A stretch of 11,720 bases of DNA from CAYVTV01 sp964526475 (GTDB lineage Bacteria > Bacteroidota > Bacteroidia > Bacteroidales > GCA-2748055): the NCBI GenBank assembly GCA_964526475.1, contig CAZGKF010000068.1, forward strand, positions 1 through 11,720, written 5' to 3'. Under the pieces are notes generated by a model. The model worked only from the letters and a program-made list of their open reading frames with translations. It made no database searches and was not told where the DNA came from. The translations under genes and the position numbers were made by a program. Below are positions 1-7,199 of the stretch, piece by piece; within the stretch, counting starts at the first letter, position 1, and each line of letters begins with the position of its first letter.

Positions 1-1013
1 TTATTTGTATTTTGAGATTTGTTATTTGTTTGGTTGTGGCTTGTCCACGTTAGGGATTGACTTTTTTCAAAGTTTCTGAAGTACCCGTCCCTTGGAATTT
101 TAATATAGTATGTTTTTGACTGTCTGTTGGTAAGTTTGGTATCTCTGAGCCAGGGATTCATATACTTGAGTATTTTATAACTGATATTATAGCGGCGGGA
201 AAAATCAGCAAAACTTTCAACGCTGCCATCTAATGTAACTTCATAATAAGGGATAACCGGATAATAATCCTTTTCCGCCAGAAAAAATCCATATTTTTCA
301 GGTTCAGAGAAGATCAGTTTAAAAGCAAGTATTCTGAAAACATACCTTGCTGTTTCTTCATTGAGCAACAGATCGTAATAACTTTTTTCATTCTGCCTGT
401 CTATCTGCCGGTTCATACCTCTTCTGCCGGCGTTATAGGAAGCGGCAGCCATTGTCCAGTTACCGTAAAGCATGAATGAATCAAGTATATACTTACAAGC
501 TACCTCGGTTGATTTTTCATAATGATATCTTTCATCTATTTCTGAATTTACTTCAAGACCATAATCACTGGCTGTTCCTTCCAGTATTTGCCAGATTCCT
601 ACAGCTCCGGACGGAGAGACAGCATTGAAAAACCCGCTTTCTGCAATAGGAAGGTATTTAAAATCATCAGGAATATTCCAGACCTTTAAAATAGGCTCTA
701 TTATGGAGAAAAAGCGTTTTGATTTTTTCAGAAAAAGAAGAGTTTGAGATTGCCAGTACTTATTAATGAGTAACTCCCTGTCAAGGCTTTCTATTACATC
801 CAGAAGCTCAAGAGGAACCTCTTCGCCCGCAAACAATAACTCCTGAGGGAGTTCGGCAGGAAAAGTTAAATATTTTTTCTCAGGAGATTCTTTCTCAGAT
901 GATTCCCCTGAAGCTGAAGAACAGGTTGAAAAGGTATAGATCAGTACGATAAAAATTCCGGGTAAAATTGCAAAATACATGTATTTTAGTATGTTTTTTT
1001 TTGTGAAGCCCAT
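1..1013 (-). CDS. MltD-like membrane-bound lytic murein transglycosylase, 3' end cut by window edge
   Basis: Read from the ATG at 1013, the frame stays open for 337 codons to the window edge, so the C-terminus is missing. The SLT domain is clear at about residues 108-235: LPIAESGF at 121-128 supplies the catalytic glutamate E125, followed by AVSPSGAVGIWQ (131-142), an LEGTASDYGL block (144-153) and AAASYNAGRRGMNR (189-202), the family's conserved motifs. Enzymes of this family cleave murein glycan strands to 1,6-anhydro products. Residues about 256-296 (YYEVTLDGSVESFADFSRRY and following) look like a LysM-type murein-binding repeat. The N-terminus has one hydrophobic segment (about 10-28) followed by STCSS. 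This could be a lipoprotein signal, but Thr before the Cys is atypical, so a signal anchor is also possible. A Bacteroidota-type promoter lies 61-90 bases upstream. Family assignment is firm; the exact member and the second domain are less so. Confidence 0.93.
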   Translation of the reverse strand, partial: MGFTKKNILKYMYFAILPGIFIVLIYTFSTCSSASGESSEKESPEKKYLTFPAELPQELLFAGEEVPLELLDVIESLDRELLINKYWQSQTLLFLKKSKRFFSIIEPILKVWNIPDDFKYLPIAESGFFNAVSPSGAVGIWQILEGTASDYGLEVNSEIDERYHYEKSTEVACKYILDSFMLYGNWTMAAASYNAGRRGMNRQIDRQNEKSYYDLLLNEETARYVFRILAFKLIFSEPEKYGFFLAEKDYYPVIPYYEVTLDGSVESFADFSRRYNISYKILKYMNPWLRDTKLTNRQSKTYYIKIPRDGYFRNFEKSQSLTWTSHNQTNNKSQNTN

Positions 1014-1073
1014 TTCCAGAGGTTATACAGAAATCATAAAATGAATACCAGGAGATACCTGTGAAATAATTTG

Positions 1074-1103
1074 CAAAGATATTGAAAATAGTTGGATATT
1101 CAA
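1074..1103 (-). promoter_or_regulatory. Bacteroidota-type promoter for the lytic transglycosylase
   Basis: On the minus strand a TATCTTTG box (1074-1081) matches the phylum's -7 consensus TAnnTTTG. A TTG (-33 element, 1101-1103) lies exactly 19 bases upstream. This predicts a transcript starting near 1067 with a leader of about 50 bases before the ATG at 1013. It is the best-formed promoter in the window, although no transcription data are available. Confidence 0.6.
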
Positions 1104-1148
1104 GCAATACAGCTAAGCTGATAAAAGCATGGCGGTAGGGCAGGAAGG

Positions 1149-1171
1149 GAAAATGCCAAAGAGCACTTTTC
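1149..1171 (-). terminator. Possible weak terminator after speA
   Basis: An 8-bp stem (gaaaatgc against gcacttttc, with one bulged base) and a 6-base loop lie about 25 bases past the speA stop codon. The arms are A/T rich, so on the minus strand the 3' arm itself supplies the T-rich tract. This is the only hairpin seen in the gap 1014-1196. Confidence 0.35.
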
Positions 1172-1196
1172 GATTACGGGGGAGTTGTAAGTAGCT

Positions 1197-3089
1197 TTAT
1201 TCCAAATAAGTATATCCGTATAATCCGGATCTGTAATTTGATAGAAACTCTTTCCCTTCTTCTGCTGTAATAATCCCGGATTTAACTGAGGACGTAACCC
1301 AGCTTTCCACTGTACGCACCAGTTTTTTAGAGTTATATTGCACATAATCCAGAACTTCTGCTACTGTTTCTCCATCAATGATCTGATCAATTGAATACCC
1401 CTTACCATTTACTGATACATGAACAGCATTTGTATCACCAAAAAGATTATGGAGATCTCCCAGTATTTCCTGGTAAGCTCCGACAAGAAATACTCCGATA
1501 TAATATGGTTCCTTTGCTTTTATTGAATGAACTGGCAGATAATAAGATATTTTACGGGTAGAAATAAAATTATCGATTTTCCCGTCTGAGTCACAGGTAA
1601 TGTCCTGTATTGTTGCTGACCTGTCAGGTTTTTCATCCAACCTCTGGATAGGTATAATTGGAAAGATCTGATCAATTGCCCAGGAATCAGGTAATGACTG
1701 AAATATTGAGAAATTGGAAAAGTATTTATCCGATAATAATTTGGGAAGAACGAGTAATTCCTCCGGTACATGTTTAAGCTCAGTAGTCATGTGTTGGATC
1801 TCTCTGGCTATCGACCAGAAAAGGCGCTCAATCTGGGCGCGGGTTTTAAGATCAAGTAAGCCGAGTGTGAACCTGTCAAGAGCTTCTTCCCTGATTTGTT
1901 GTGCATCATGCCATGTTTCGAGCATACGTGGCTGATTAAGCGTGTCCCACAGATTATATAATTCCTGTACCAACTCATGATCGGAACTTTTAATTTCTTC
2001 ATTATCATCCCAACTTGGGGAAGTAGTTGTCTCCAGTACTTCGAAAATAAGTACGGAATGATGGGCAGTCAGAGATCTTCCGGATTCGGTAATTACATTG
2101 GGATGTGGAAGATTATTTTTATCACAGGCATCAACAATTGTTGAAATAGCATCATTTACATATTCCTGGATACTGTAATTAACACTGCTTTCACTGATGG
2201 AGGAACGGGTCCCATCGTAATCTACTCCCAGTCCCCCTCCAATATCGACAAAATCAATGTTAAAGTGCATTTTATGCAGTTGCACATAAAATTGAGCAGC
2301 TTCTCTGATTGCTATTTTTATGAGGCGTATTTTAGTAACCTGGCTTCCAATGTGAAAATGTAAGAGATGCAGGCAATCTTTCATTTTATTCACTTCCAGA
2401 AATTCCAGAGCATCCAGCAGCTCACTTGATGTAAGCCCGAATTTACTCGCGTCACCTCCGGAATCCTCCCATTTACCACTACCGGAGCTGGCAAGCTTAA
2501 CACGGATGCCCAGATTAGGCTTTATTTTCAACCTTTTGGAAATATTAGCAATTAATTTAAGTTCATTGAGCTTTTCAATAACCAGAAAAATTTTCCTTCC
2601 CATTTTCTGGGCAAGTAATGCCAGCTCAATATAATCTTCGTCCTTATAACCATTACAAATAATAAGGGAATCGCTATCGGTATTAAACCCGATAACCGCA
2701 TGTAATTCAGGTTTTGAACCGGCTTCAAGTCCTATATTGAATTTTTTTCCATGGTTAACAATTTCTTCCACCACAGGCCGCATTTGATTAACTTTTATCG
2801 GATAAACAATGAAGTTTTCTCCCTTATAGTCATACTCATCTGCTGCTATCTTAAAACAACTGTACATTTTTTCAATACGACTGTCAAGGATATCCGGAAA
2901 CCGTATCAAAACAGGCGATGATACATCACGTAACTGGAGCTCTTCCATAAGTTCCTTAAGATCAATATGAACATTATCCTTTCGGGGAGTAACAACTACA
3001 TTGCCCTTCTCATTTATGGAAAAGAAATTAATGCCCCAACCATTAATGTTGTAAAGTTCACCAGAATCTTCAATACGCCATTTTCTCAT
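1197..3089 (-). CDS. speA: Biosynthetic arginine decarboxylase (PLP-dependent)
   Basis: Arginine to agmatine plus CO2, the first step of the arginine-to-putrescine/spermidine route, in the cytoplasm. The PLP-barrel domain begins around residue 60. YPIKVNQ at 96-102 carries the Schiff-base lysine K99, HFHIGSQ (244-250) is a barrel strand motif, and GGGLGVDYDGTRS (284-296) binds the PLP phosphate. The C-terminal part holds ITCDSDG (497-503) with the conserved active-site cysteine C499, then the terminal NYRSGLYGYTYLE. Starting at MRKWRIEDS gives 630 residues, which agrees with my recollection of Bacteroides SpeA in both start and length. The frame is open further upstream, with ATGs at 3161 and 3185, but the extra 32 residues overlap a 10-bp inverted repeat, have no counterpart I know of and are probably 5' leader. 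No other polyamine genes are visible next to it. Confidence 0.96.
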   Translation of the reverse strand: MRKWRIEDSGELYNINGWGINFFSINEKGNVVVTPRKDNVHIDLKELMEELQLRDVSSPVLIRFPDILDSRIEKMYSCFKIAADEYDYKGENFIVYPIKVNQMRPVVEEIVNHGKKFNIGLEAGSKPELHAVIGFNTDSDSLIICNGYKDEDYIELALLAQKMGRKIFLVIEKLNELKLIANISKRLKIKPNLGIRVKLASSGSGKWEDSGGDASKFGLTSSELLDALEFLEVNKMKDCLHLLHFHIGSQVTKIRLIKIAIREAAQFYVQLHKMHFNIDFVDIGGGLGVDYDGTRSSISESSVNYSIQEYVNDAISTIVDACDKNNLPHPNVITESGRSLTAHHSVLIFEVLETTTSPSWDDNEEIKSSDHELVQELYNLWDTLNQPRMLETWHDAQQIREEALDRFTLGLLDLKTRAQIERLFWSIAREIQHMTTELKHVPEELLVLPKLLSDKYFSNFSIFQSLPDSWAIDQIFPIIPIQRLDEKPDRSATIQDITCDSDGKIDNFISTRKISYYLPVHSIKAKEPYYIGVFLVGAYQEILGDLHNLFGDTNAVHVSVNGKGYSIDQIIDGETVAEVLDYVQYNSKKLVRTVESWVTSSVKSGIITAEEGKEFLSNYRSGLYGYTYLE

Positions 3090-3120
3090 TTCATCAGAAA
3101 AAAATTGATTTATATTACTG

Positions 3121-3150
3121 TTAATTAATGAGTTCTGATGGAACCCCCAT
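3121..3150 (-). other. Short upstream reading frame before speA (speculative)
   Basis: Within the presumed speA leader, the ATG in the hairpin's 3' arm (3150) opens a 9-codon frame reading MGVPSELIN and ending in TAA. It is out of frame with speA and stops 31 bases before its start. No ribosome-binding site is seen, so it is listed only because its start codon would be sequestered by the hairpin. Confidence 0.15.
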
Positions 3151-3192
3151 GTTTTTTTCATACCCTTTTGTGAACGACCGTGCATGGGGGTT
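3142..3192 (-). repeat. Inverted repeat in the speA leader (aacccccatg / catgggggtt)
   Basis: A perfect 10-bp inverted repeat (3142-3151 and 3183-3192) around a 31-base spacer. If speA is transcribed from the candidate promoter at 3239-3246, the hairpin would be in the leader, ending 52 bases before the start codon. There is no T-run after it on the minus strand, so it is not an ordinary terminator. Its core is shared with the inverted repeat upstream of the sigma gene. Confidence 0.6.
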
Positions 3193-3238
3193 TCATGCAG
3201 TCATTTTGAATACCTGAATTAATTTCTTAAAAGCAGGC

Positions 3239-3246
3239 CAAATATA
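3239..3246 (-). promoter_or_regulatory. Candidate -7 box of the speA promoter
   Basis: On the minus strand the sequence is TATATTTG, a full match to TAnnTTTG. The -33 position about 19-20 bases upstream reads TTTTC rather than TTTG, so the match is partial. It would give a leader of roughly 140 bases containing the inverted repeat. Confidence 0.35.
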
Positions 3247-3480
3247 ATCTTTTTAGAAATAATTTGAAAACATTATTTATCCAATTAACATATTAATATA
3301 TAGAAGTTTATGTAAAAAATTCAATTTATGCTTAATTCTGTCTGATGGCAAAAGTATCGTTGTATTTTTATTGACAGGAAGGCGAATGAGTAATTTCAAA
3401 ATTTTGGGTATCGCTGAAGTTGAAAATTTTTCGAGATGCCCATAATAAATCTGAAGAAAGTTTGTATTCTAAGCGTGAGA

Positions 3481-4917
3481 TTAAAATTTGTAACTTACCC
3501 CGGAAAATATTCCAATCATATATGGTCTGGCGTAAATGAGATTATCTTTGTTAATAGATTGGAGATAATATTTAAAACGGGGTTCAACCATAAACAGAAA
3601 ATGTTCATTAATCAGGTAATCAAGACTTAATCCGAAATTTCCGCTATAATTAATGATTTTTATATTTTCAGTTCTTCCATCCTCCATTTTGTTGCCATTC
3701 GTCTGAAAGATAATTTTATTTCCTATAAGGAAATTAGAACTTACTCCCCCAAGAAAATTGAGATTAATAAGTCCGCTAACAACACGGTATTTGAGGTTAA
3801 AGGGAAATTCGATAAAATCAAAATACTGAATTAATCCTCCATCTACCGGGTTAGGTAGATCTGTAGTCCCGTTCAGGGTTACAGTGATCATCTCAAAGTT
3901 ATTTTTGGAGATTGGGATGTTGTCTTTTTTATTATAGGATAAATATCTCAGGTTAGGATTATCAGTAACTATGTCTCCAATCGAGTTTGCTACATTCAGA
4001 TATGTGCTGCGGTTTATATTCTGGGAATTATAAAGATTTGAAAGTTCAAATGCGTCGTAAGCACTGAGCCTGCTAATTTCTATTCCTGAACGGGAAAAAA
4101 ATAAACCCGACTGCAGGTTTAATCTTTTAGTAAGTTGATAGCCAATCTGAAGCCCTCCGGAAAATGTCATTCTGGGCTTTTCTGAATTATTAAAGTAATC
4201 GGAAGCTGCCATAGCTCCGTCTTTGATTGAACGATAAGAGTATTCAGGTGCAGCCATGGCTGTCACCATCCATTGCCTGAATTCTGTACTTTTTTGTAGT
4301 CCTTCCTCACCTGGTTCAAAGAATGATTTTTCAGGAATATTATAATGGGGAGAATAATCTCTTTCCGGAATCTTTTCTTCTTTTGCCGAAGTTGGTTTGA
4401 AATGATAAGGTAAATTAAGAGAAGTTGAATATGAAAGTAATCTTGATCTATGAAGTTCAATATTCCGGTCTGTAGATTTCTCCTTTTCTATCCTGGTCTC
4501 ATCAAGGTATGCCTCACTCATATCATTACTCCTTTTTTCCTCCTGAGGCATCGAGTTGGTTTTTTGGGGCTTAGGGACTGAAGCAATGGGGTATTCTGAA
4601 ATAATAATCTTTTCTTCTTTCACACTTTTTATTTCCGGAGCTGTTTTTATCTCCTCCGGAGAAGCTTTTACTTCAGCCTGTTCAACAGCAATTTCCTTGT
4701 CACTGTTATTTTTATTGGAAAGAATGTAAAATCCAAGTCCGGTAGTTAATAGAATAGCGAAACCAGCAGCAACTTTCCAAAGAAGTTGGAATGGAATAAT
4801 TTTTTTATCCTGTCTCAGATGGGAAGAAATGTTAGACCATACCTCCTCAGGAGGGTTTTTTTCGAAACCATTCAGCTTTTGCCTGAAAACAACATCTATA
4901 TATTTGTTTTCTCTCAT
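3481..4917 (-). CDS. Sigma-linked envelope protein: anti-sigma-like N-terminus, one membrane helix, C-terminal outer-membrane barrel
   Basis: 478 residues. The N-terminus (1-42, with FRQKLNGFEKNPPEEVWSNI at 11-30) resembles the short cytoplasmic region found in many Bacteroidota proteins encoded after ECF sigma genes. A single hydrophobic helix spans about 43-65. A long charged E/K/P-rich linker follows (about 67-215), then a barrel-like domain (about 216-478) with alternating strands, for example TFSGGLQIGYQL (251-262) and LNLQSGLFFSRSGIEI (266-281), and a terminal strand ending in SYKF, the usual aromatic C-terminus of outer-membrane proteins. If both predictions hold, one chain would span from cytoplasm to outer membrane. 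Its ATG directly follows the sigma gene's stop (TAGATG), with GAGG just upstream, implying translational coupling. A role as regulator of that sigma factor is inferred from position and N-terminus; the ligand is unknown. Confidence 0.75.
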   Translation of the reverse strand: MRENKYIDVVFRQKLNGFEKNPPEEVWSNISSHLRQDKKIIPFQLLWKVAAGFAILLTTGLGFYILSNKNNSDKEIAVEQAEVKASPEEIKTAPEIKSVKEEKIIISEYPIASVPKPQKTNSMPQEEKRSNDMSEAYLDETRIEKEKSTDRNIELHRSRLLSYSTSLNLPYHFKPTSAKEEKIPERDYSPHYNIPEKSFFEPGEEGLQKSTEFRQWMVTAMAAPEYSYRSIKDGAMAASDYFNNSEKPRMTFSGGLQIGYQLTKRLNLQSGLFFSRSGIEISRLSAYDAFELSNLYNSQNINRSTYLNVANSIGDIVTDNPNLRYLSYNKKDNIPISKNNFEMITVTLNGTTDLPNPVDGGLIQYFDFIEFPFNLKYRVVSGLINLNFLGGVSSNFLIGNKIIFQTNGNKMEDGRTENIKIINYSGNFGLSLDYLINEHFLFMVEPRFKYYLQSINKDNLIYARPYMIGIFSGVSYKF

Positions 4918-5517
4918 CTACCTCGTATTTTTGATAATTCCGAAAAGATCCTTTACTTTTTCCTGTAATATTTTTCTGGCTCTTGAAAGATTTGATTTGG
5001 ACGTGCCTTCTGTAATTCCAAGTAAATCTGAGATTTCTTTATGATCATATCCTTCAATTGCATACATACTAAAAACAGCCCGGTATTTTGGAGACAACTC
5101 TCTGATAAGAGAAATCAATTCATCAGCACTGAGATTATCAATTACATCATCATAATAAACTTCGCTGTCCATTTTTATCTTTTCGAATGTGTTTTGAGTG
5201 AGAGTTTGGAATCTTATCTTTTCAATAGCCGTATTTATAATTATTTTTCTGATCCACCCTTCAAAAGACCCTTTACCCTGGAACTGTTGTATTTTGTCAA
5301 ATACCTTAATAAATCCTTCCTGCAGGATATCTTTTGCATCGTCATTATTACCGGCGTACTGGAGACATACACCATACATCTTCGGGGCAACAAGACGGTA
5401 TAGCTCCTCTTGTGCCCGGCTATCCTTCTTTCTGCACCCTTTTAGTATTTTATCTGGAATGTCACCCAAGTTCCGGAATTTTGTTCTAAAAATACAATAC
5501 CGGAACGGGCTGAACAA
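4918..5517 (-). CDS. ECF-type RNA polymerase sigma factor
   Basis: A group 4 (ECF) sigma-70 factor that would direct RNA polymerase to a small regulon. Numbered from the 5517 codon, region 2 runs over about 37-105, with DAKDILQEGFIKVF (60-73) and GSFEGWIRKIIINTAIEKIR (83-102). Region 4 runs over about 141-185, with LSPKYRAVFSMYAIEGYDH and the helix-turn-helix EISDLLGITEGTSKSNLSRA. There is no anti-sigma tail. The start is odd: the frame has no ATG before region 2. The longest start is TTG at 5517 (199 residues, with AGGG two bases before it), and a second TTG at 5469 gives 183 residues, closer to the usual N-terminal length. It forms a two-gene unit with the downstream barrel protein. No clear TAnnTTTG promoter was found upstream. 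Confidence 0.92.
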   Translation of the reverse strand: MFSPFRYCIFRTKFRNLGDIPDKILKGCRKKDSRAQEELYRLVAPKMYGVCLQYAGNNDDAKDILQEGFIKVFDKIQQFQGKGSFEGWIRKIIINTAIEKIRFQTLTQNTFEKIKMDSEVYYDDVIDNLSADELISLIRELSPKYRAVFSMYAIEGYDHKEISDLLGITEGTSKSNLSRARKILQEKVKDLFGIIKNTR

Positions 5518-5547
5518 ATCCCTGCAATAAAATTTTTAAAATAAATA

Positions 5548-5613
5548 AAAACCCCCATCTTTAATCAAAGCTCAAACCCTCTTAGTTTAGTAGTTAGTCA
5601 AGATGGGGGTTTT
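5548..5613. repeat. 14-bp perfect inverted repeat upstream of the sigma gene
   Basis: Arms aaaacccccatctt (5548-5561) and aagatgggggtttt (5600-5613) enclose 38 bases. Read on the minus strand, the second arm is followed by further T-rich sequence (TTTTTATTTATTTT). It could therefore terminate minus-strand transcription or act in the sigma gene's leader, ending 30 bases before the TTG at 5517. The core aacccccat matches the repeat upstream of speA. Confidence 0.7.
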
Positions 5614-5614
5614 C

Positions 5615-5650
5615 CCACCTGCTTGAAAATAACAGGGTGGTTATTTTTTT
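5615..5650 (+). terminator. Rho-independent terminator-like stem on the plus strand
   Basis: Stem ccacctg against cagggtgg (one bulged G), loop of 11 bases, then TTATTTTTTT. The shape is good for a plus-strand terminator, yet no plus-strand gene lies to its left. This implies either antisense transcription from the sigma locus or a short RNA starting near the preceding inverted repeat. Confidence 0.55.
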
Positions 5651-5683
5651 CGCAGCAATATACTCTAAGATGATTGAGGAGAT

Positions 5684-5721
5684 AAAAAGGTTGCGTCGAT
5701 CAGAATTATTACAACCTTTTT
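5684..5721. terminator. Bidirectional terminator-like hairpin
   Basis: A perfect 10-bp stem, aaaaaggttg (5684-5693) against caaccttttt (5712-5721), with an 18-base loop. It is preceded by A-rich and followed by T-rich sequence, so either strand could end in a U-tract. It sits upstream of the serpin promoter region and would shield the two divergent transcription units from each other. Confidence 0.55.
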
Positions 5722-5751
5722 TATTAAAATTCCGTCTTTTATTTGTGGTGT

Positions 5752-5759
5752 AACTTTTG
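5752..5759 (+). promoter_or_regulatory. Candidate -7 box for the serpin pair
   Basis: AACTTTTG (within TAACTTTTGC) differs by one base from TAnnTTTG and lies 57 bases before the ATG at 5817. No TTG is found at the -33 position, so the call is weak. Confidence 0.3.
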
Positions 5760-5816
5760 CAGCAATTCTAATTCAGAATTTCACATAATTATAATAGTTA
5801 CTAAAATTTTAATATC

Positions 5817-7088
5817 ATGAATAAAATAATTGGTTTTATCCCTGTTTCTAAGATAATAGCAGTATTTATTTTTTTGCTTTCTATTAGTGCTTCTTGTGAA
5901 AAACAGGAAGCCGATATTACGGTACCTGAATTTAAATATAAAGACGATAAAAAGGCAGAGTCCCTCATTGCTGCAGACAACGAATTCGGGCTTGATCTTT
6001 TTCGTCTTATTGCTGAAGATGAGGGATGCCCTGAGAACATGATGATGTCGCCTGTTAGTGTCGCTATGGCATTGGGCATGACATACAATGGTGCTGAAGG
6101 TACTACAAAAACAGCTTTTGAGGAAACATTGAGATTACAGGATTTTTCGCGTGAGGAAATTAATAATATTCATCAGGGCTTGATTGAATACCTTTTGAAA
6201 GCTGATCCGGAGGTTACTTTTGAGATCGCCAATTCAATCTGGTATGAACGCTTATTTAATGTCTTACCCGGATTTATTAATGTAAACAAGAAGCATTATT
6301 TCGCAGAAGTTAGAGACCTGAATTTCACAGACCCCGGGTCGGTGAAAATTATTAACGACTGGGTTGCACTTAAAACGAATGATAAAATAAAAGAAGTACT
6401 TGATCAGATTCCGGCAGAAGCAGTTATGTATCTCATAAATGCACTGTATTTTAACGGTATGTGGAAGTATGAGTTTGATGAGAATAAATCTGAAATAGGG
6501 GAATTCTATAGGGAAGATGAAGGTACAAAAAATGTTACCTACATGAAAAATGAGGCCTCATACAAATATTTTGAGAATGACATTTTAAGCGCTGTGGAGA
6601 TGCCATATGGTAACAGCAACTTTGTTATGAATGTTTTTCTTCCGAATCAGGAAAAAAAGATTGCTGATATTCTCGAAATTATGGATGTTGAGAGCTGGAC
6701 ATCCTGGATAGAAGGATTTAGATCAGGGAATGAAGTGGTGGTTCATCTACCGAAATTCAAATATGAATATAAATCGCTGCTGAACAATCCTCTCAAAGAA
6801 ATGGGCCTTTCAGAGGCTTTTGAAGATTATGCCGATTTTACGGGAATTAATCCTGATGCAGACCTTTTTATTTCACGGGTTATTCATAAAACCTATATTG
6901 ATGTGAATGAAAAGGGTACGGAAGCTGCGGCAGTTACTGTTGTGGAAGTCTCTCTTACTTCAGCTGGACCGGAACCTGTAAAAACATATTTTATTGTGAA
7001 CAGGCCTTTCATATATACAATACGGGAAAGAAATACAGGAGCATTATTGTTTATGGGTAAAGTTGAGAATCCGGAATATAAAAATTAA
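5817..7088 (+). CDS. Serpin-family protease inhibitor, predicted lipoprotein (copy 1)
   Basis: 423 residues. The N-terminus has a hydrophobic stretch (10-26) ending in SISASC, so Cys27 is a likely lipidation site and the protein is probably envelope-anchored. The whole serpin fold is present: MMMSPVSVAMALGMTYNGA (75-93), VMYLINALYFNGMWKYEF (203-220), and the C-terminal RPFIYTIRERNTGALLFMG (396-414). The hinge of the reactive-centre loop, EKGTEAAAVTVVE (365-377), keeps the small residues at P12-P10 needed for loop insertion, which argues for an active suicide inhibitor. Counting 14 residues from the hinge Gly367 puts P1-P1' at T381-S382, with Leu at P2. This is not trypsin-like; an elastase-, chymotrypsin- or subtilisin-type target is possible. 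The loop is four residues longer than in copy 2, so P1 may shift. Serpin lipoproteins are known in Bacteroidota (for example miropin of Tannerella forsythia). The in vivo target is unknown. Confidence 0.93.
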   Translation: MNKIIGFIPVSKIIAVFIFLLSISASCEKQEADITVPEFKYKDDKKAESLIAADNEFGLDLFRLIAEDEGCPENMMMSPVSVAMALGMTYNGAEGTTKTAFEETLRLQDFSREEINNIHQGLIEYLLKADPEVTFEIANSIWYERLFNVLPGFINVNKKHYFAEVRDLNFTDPGSVKIINDWVALKTNDKIKEVLDQIPAEAVMYLINALYFNGMWKYEFDENKSEIGEFYREDEGTKNVTYMKNEASYKYFENDILSAVEMPYGNSNFVMNVFLPNQEKKIADILEIMDVESWTSWIEGFRSGNEVVVHLPKFKYEYKSLLNNPLKEMGLSEAFEDYADFTGINPDADLFISRVIHKTYIDVNEKGTEAAAVTVVEVSLTSAGPEPVKTYFIVNRPFIYTIRERNTGALLFMGKVENPEYKN

Positions 7089-7199
7089 TTTATATTTATT
7101 TGATCAGTTGTTAATATGATAAAAGAAAGAATTTTACATAAATCCGGTTCAGAGTCGCTAACAAATTTTCCGGAGAAAAGGTTTTTATTACACCCTTTT

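Larger units (their letters stand above)
3090..3480 (-). other. 391-bp non-coding region upstream of speA
   Basis: Intergenic between the speA start and the stop of the barrel-protein gene. It contains the 10-bp inverted repeat at 3142-3192, a candidate -7 box on the minus strand (TATATTTG, 3239-3246), a second one further out (TACTTTTG, 3350-3357, without a good -33 element), and very AT-rich DNA between 3240 and 3330. No convincing terminator was found for the barrel-protein gene. A weak pairing of gggtatc (3407-3413) with gatgccc (3434-3440) is the nearest candidate. No small gene was recognised. Confidence 0.6.
5518..5816. other. 299-bp intergenic region with three hairpins between sigma gene and serpin
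   Basis: This divergent intergenic region holds, from left to right, a perfect 14-bp inverted repeat (5548-5613), a GC-rich stem with T-run (5615-5650), a 10-bp stem flanked by A- and T-runs (5684-5721) and a weak promoter-like box before the first serpin (5752-5759). Three stable stem-loops in under 180 bases with no gene between them suggest insulating terminators or a small RNA. I could not assign a known RNA family, and no tRNA is present. Confidence 0.6.

Noticed and set aside
3436..3630. Plus-strand open frame of 64 codons at the end of the barrel-protein gene
   Set aside because: It is mostly antisense to the conserved C-terminal strands of the barrel protein and has no domain or promoter of its own.
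5041..5530. Plus-strand open frames of 120 and 110 codons across the sigma gene
   Set aside because: They are antisense to a clear ECF sigma factor, have no recognisable domain and show cysteine- and phenylalanine-rich composition typical of non-coding frames.
5548..5613. A tRNA or known riboswitch in the sigma-serpin gap
   Set aside because: No cloverleaf, TPsiC-like or known aptamer core could be recognised; only simple stem-loops are visible.
7116..7199. Longer start for serpin copy 2
   Set aside because: It would place 28 charged residues before the signal sequence and break the match with copy 1; the ATG at 7200 gives a normal lipoprotein signal.
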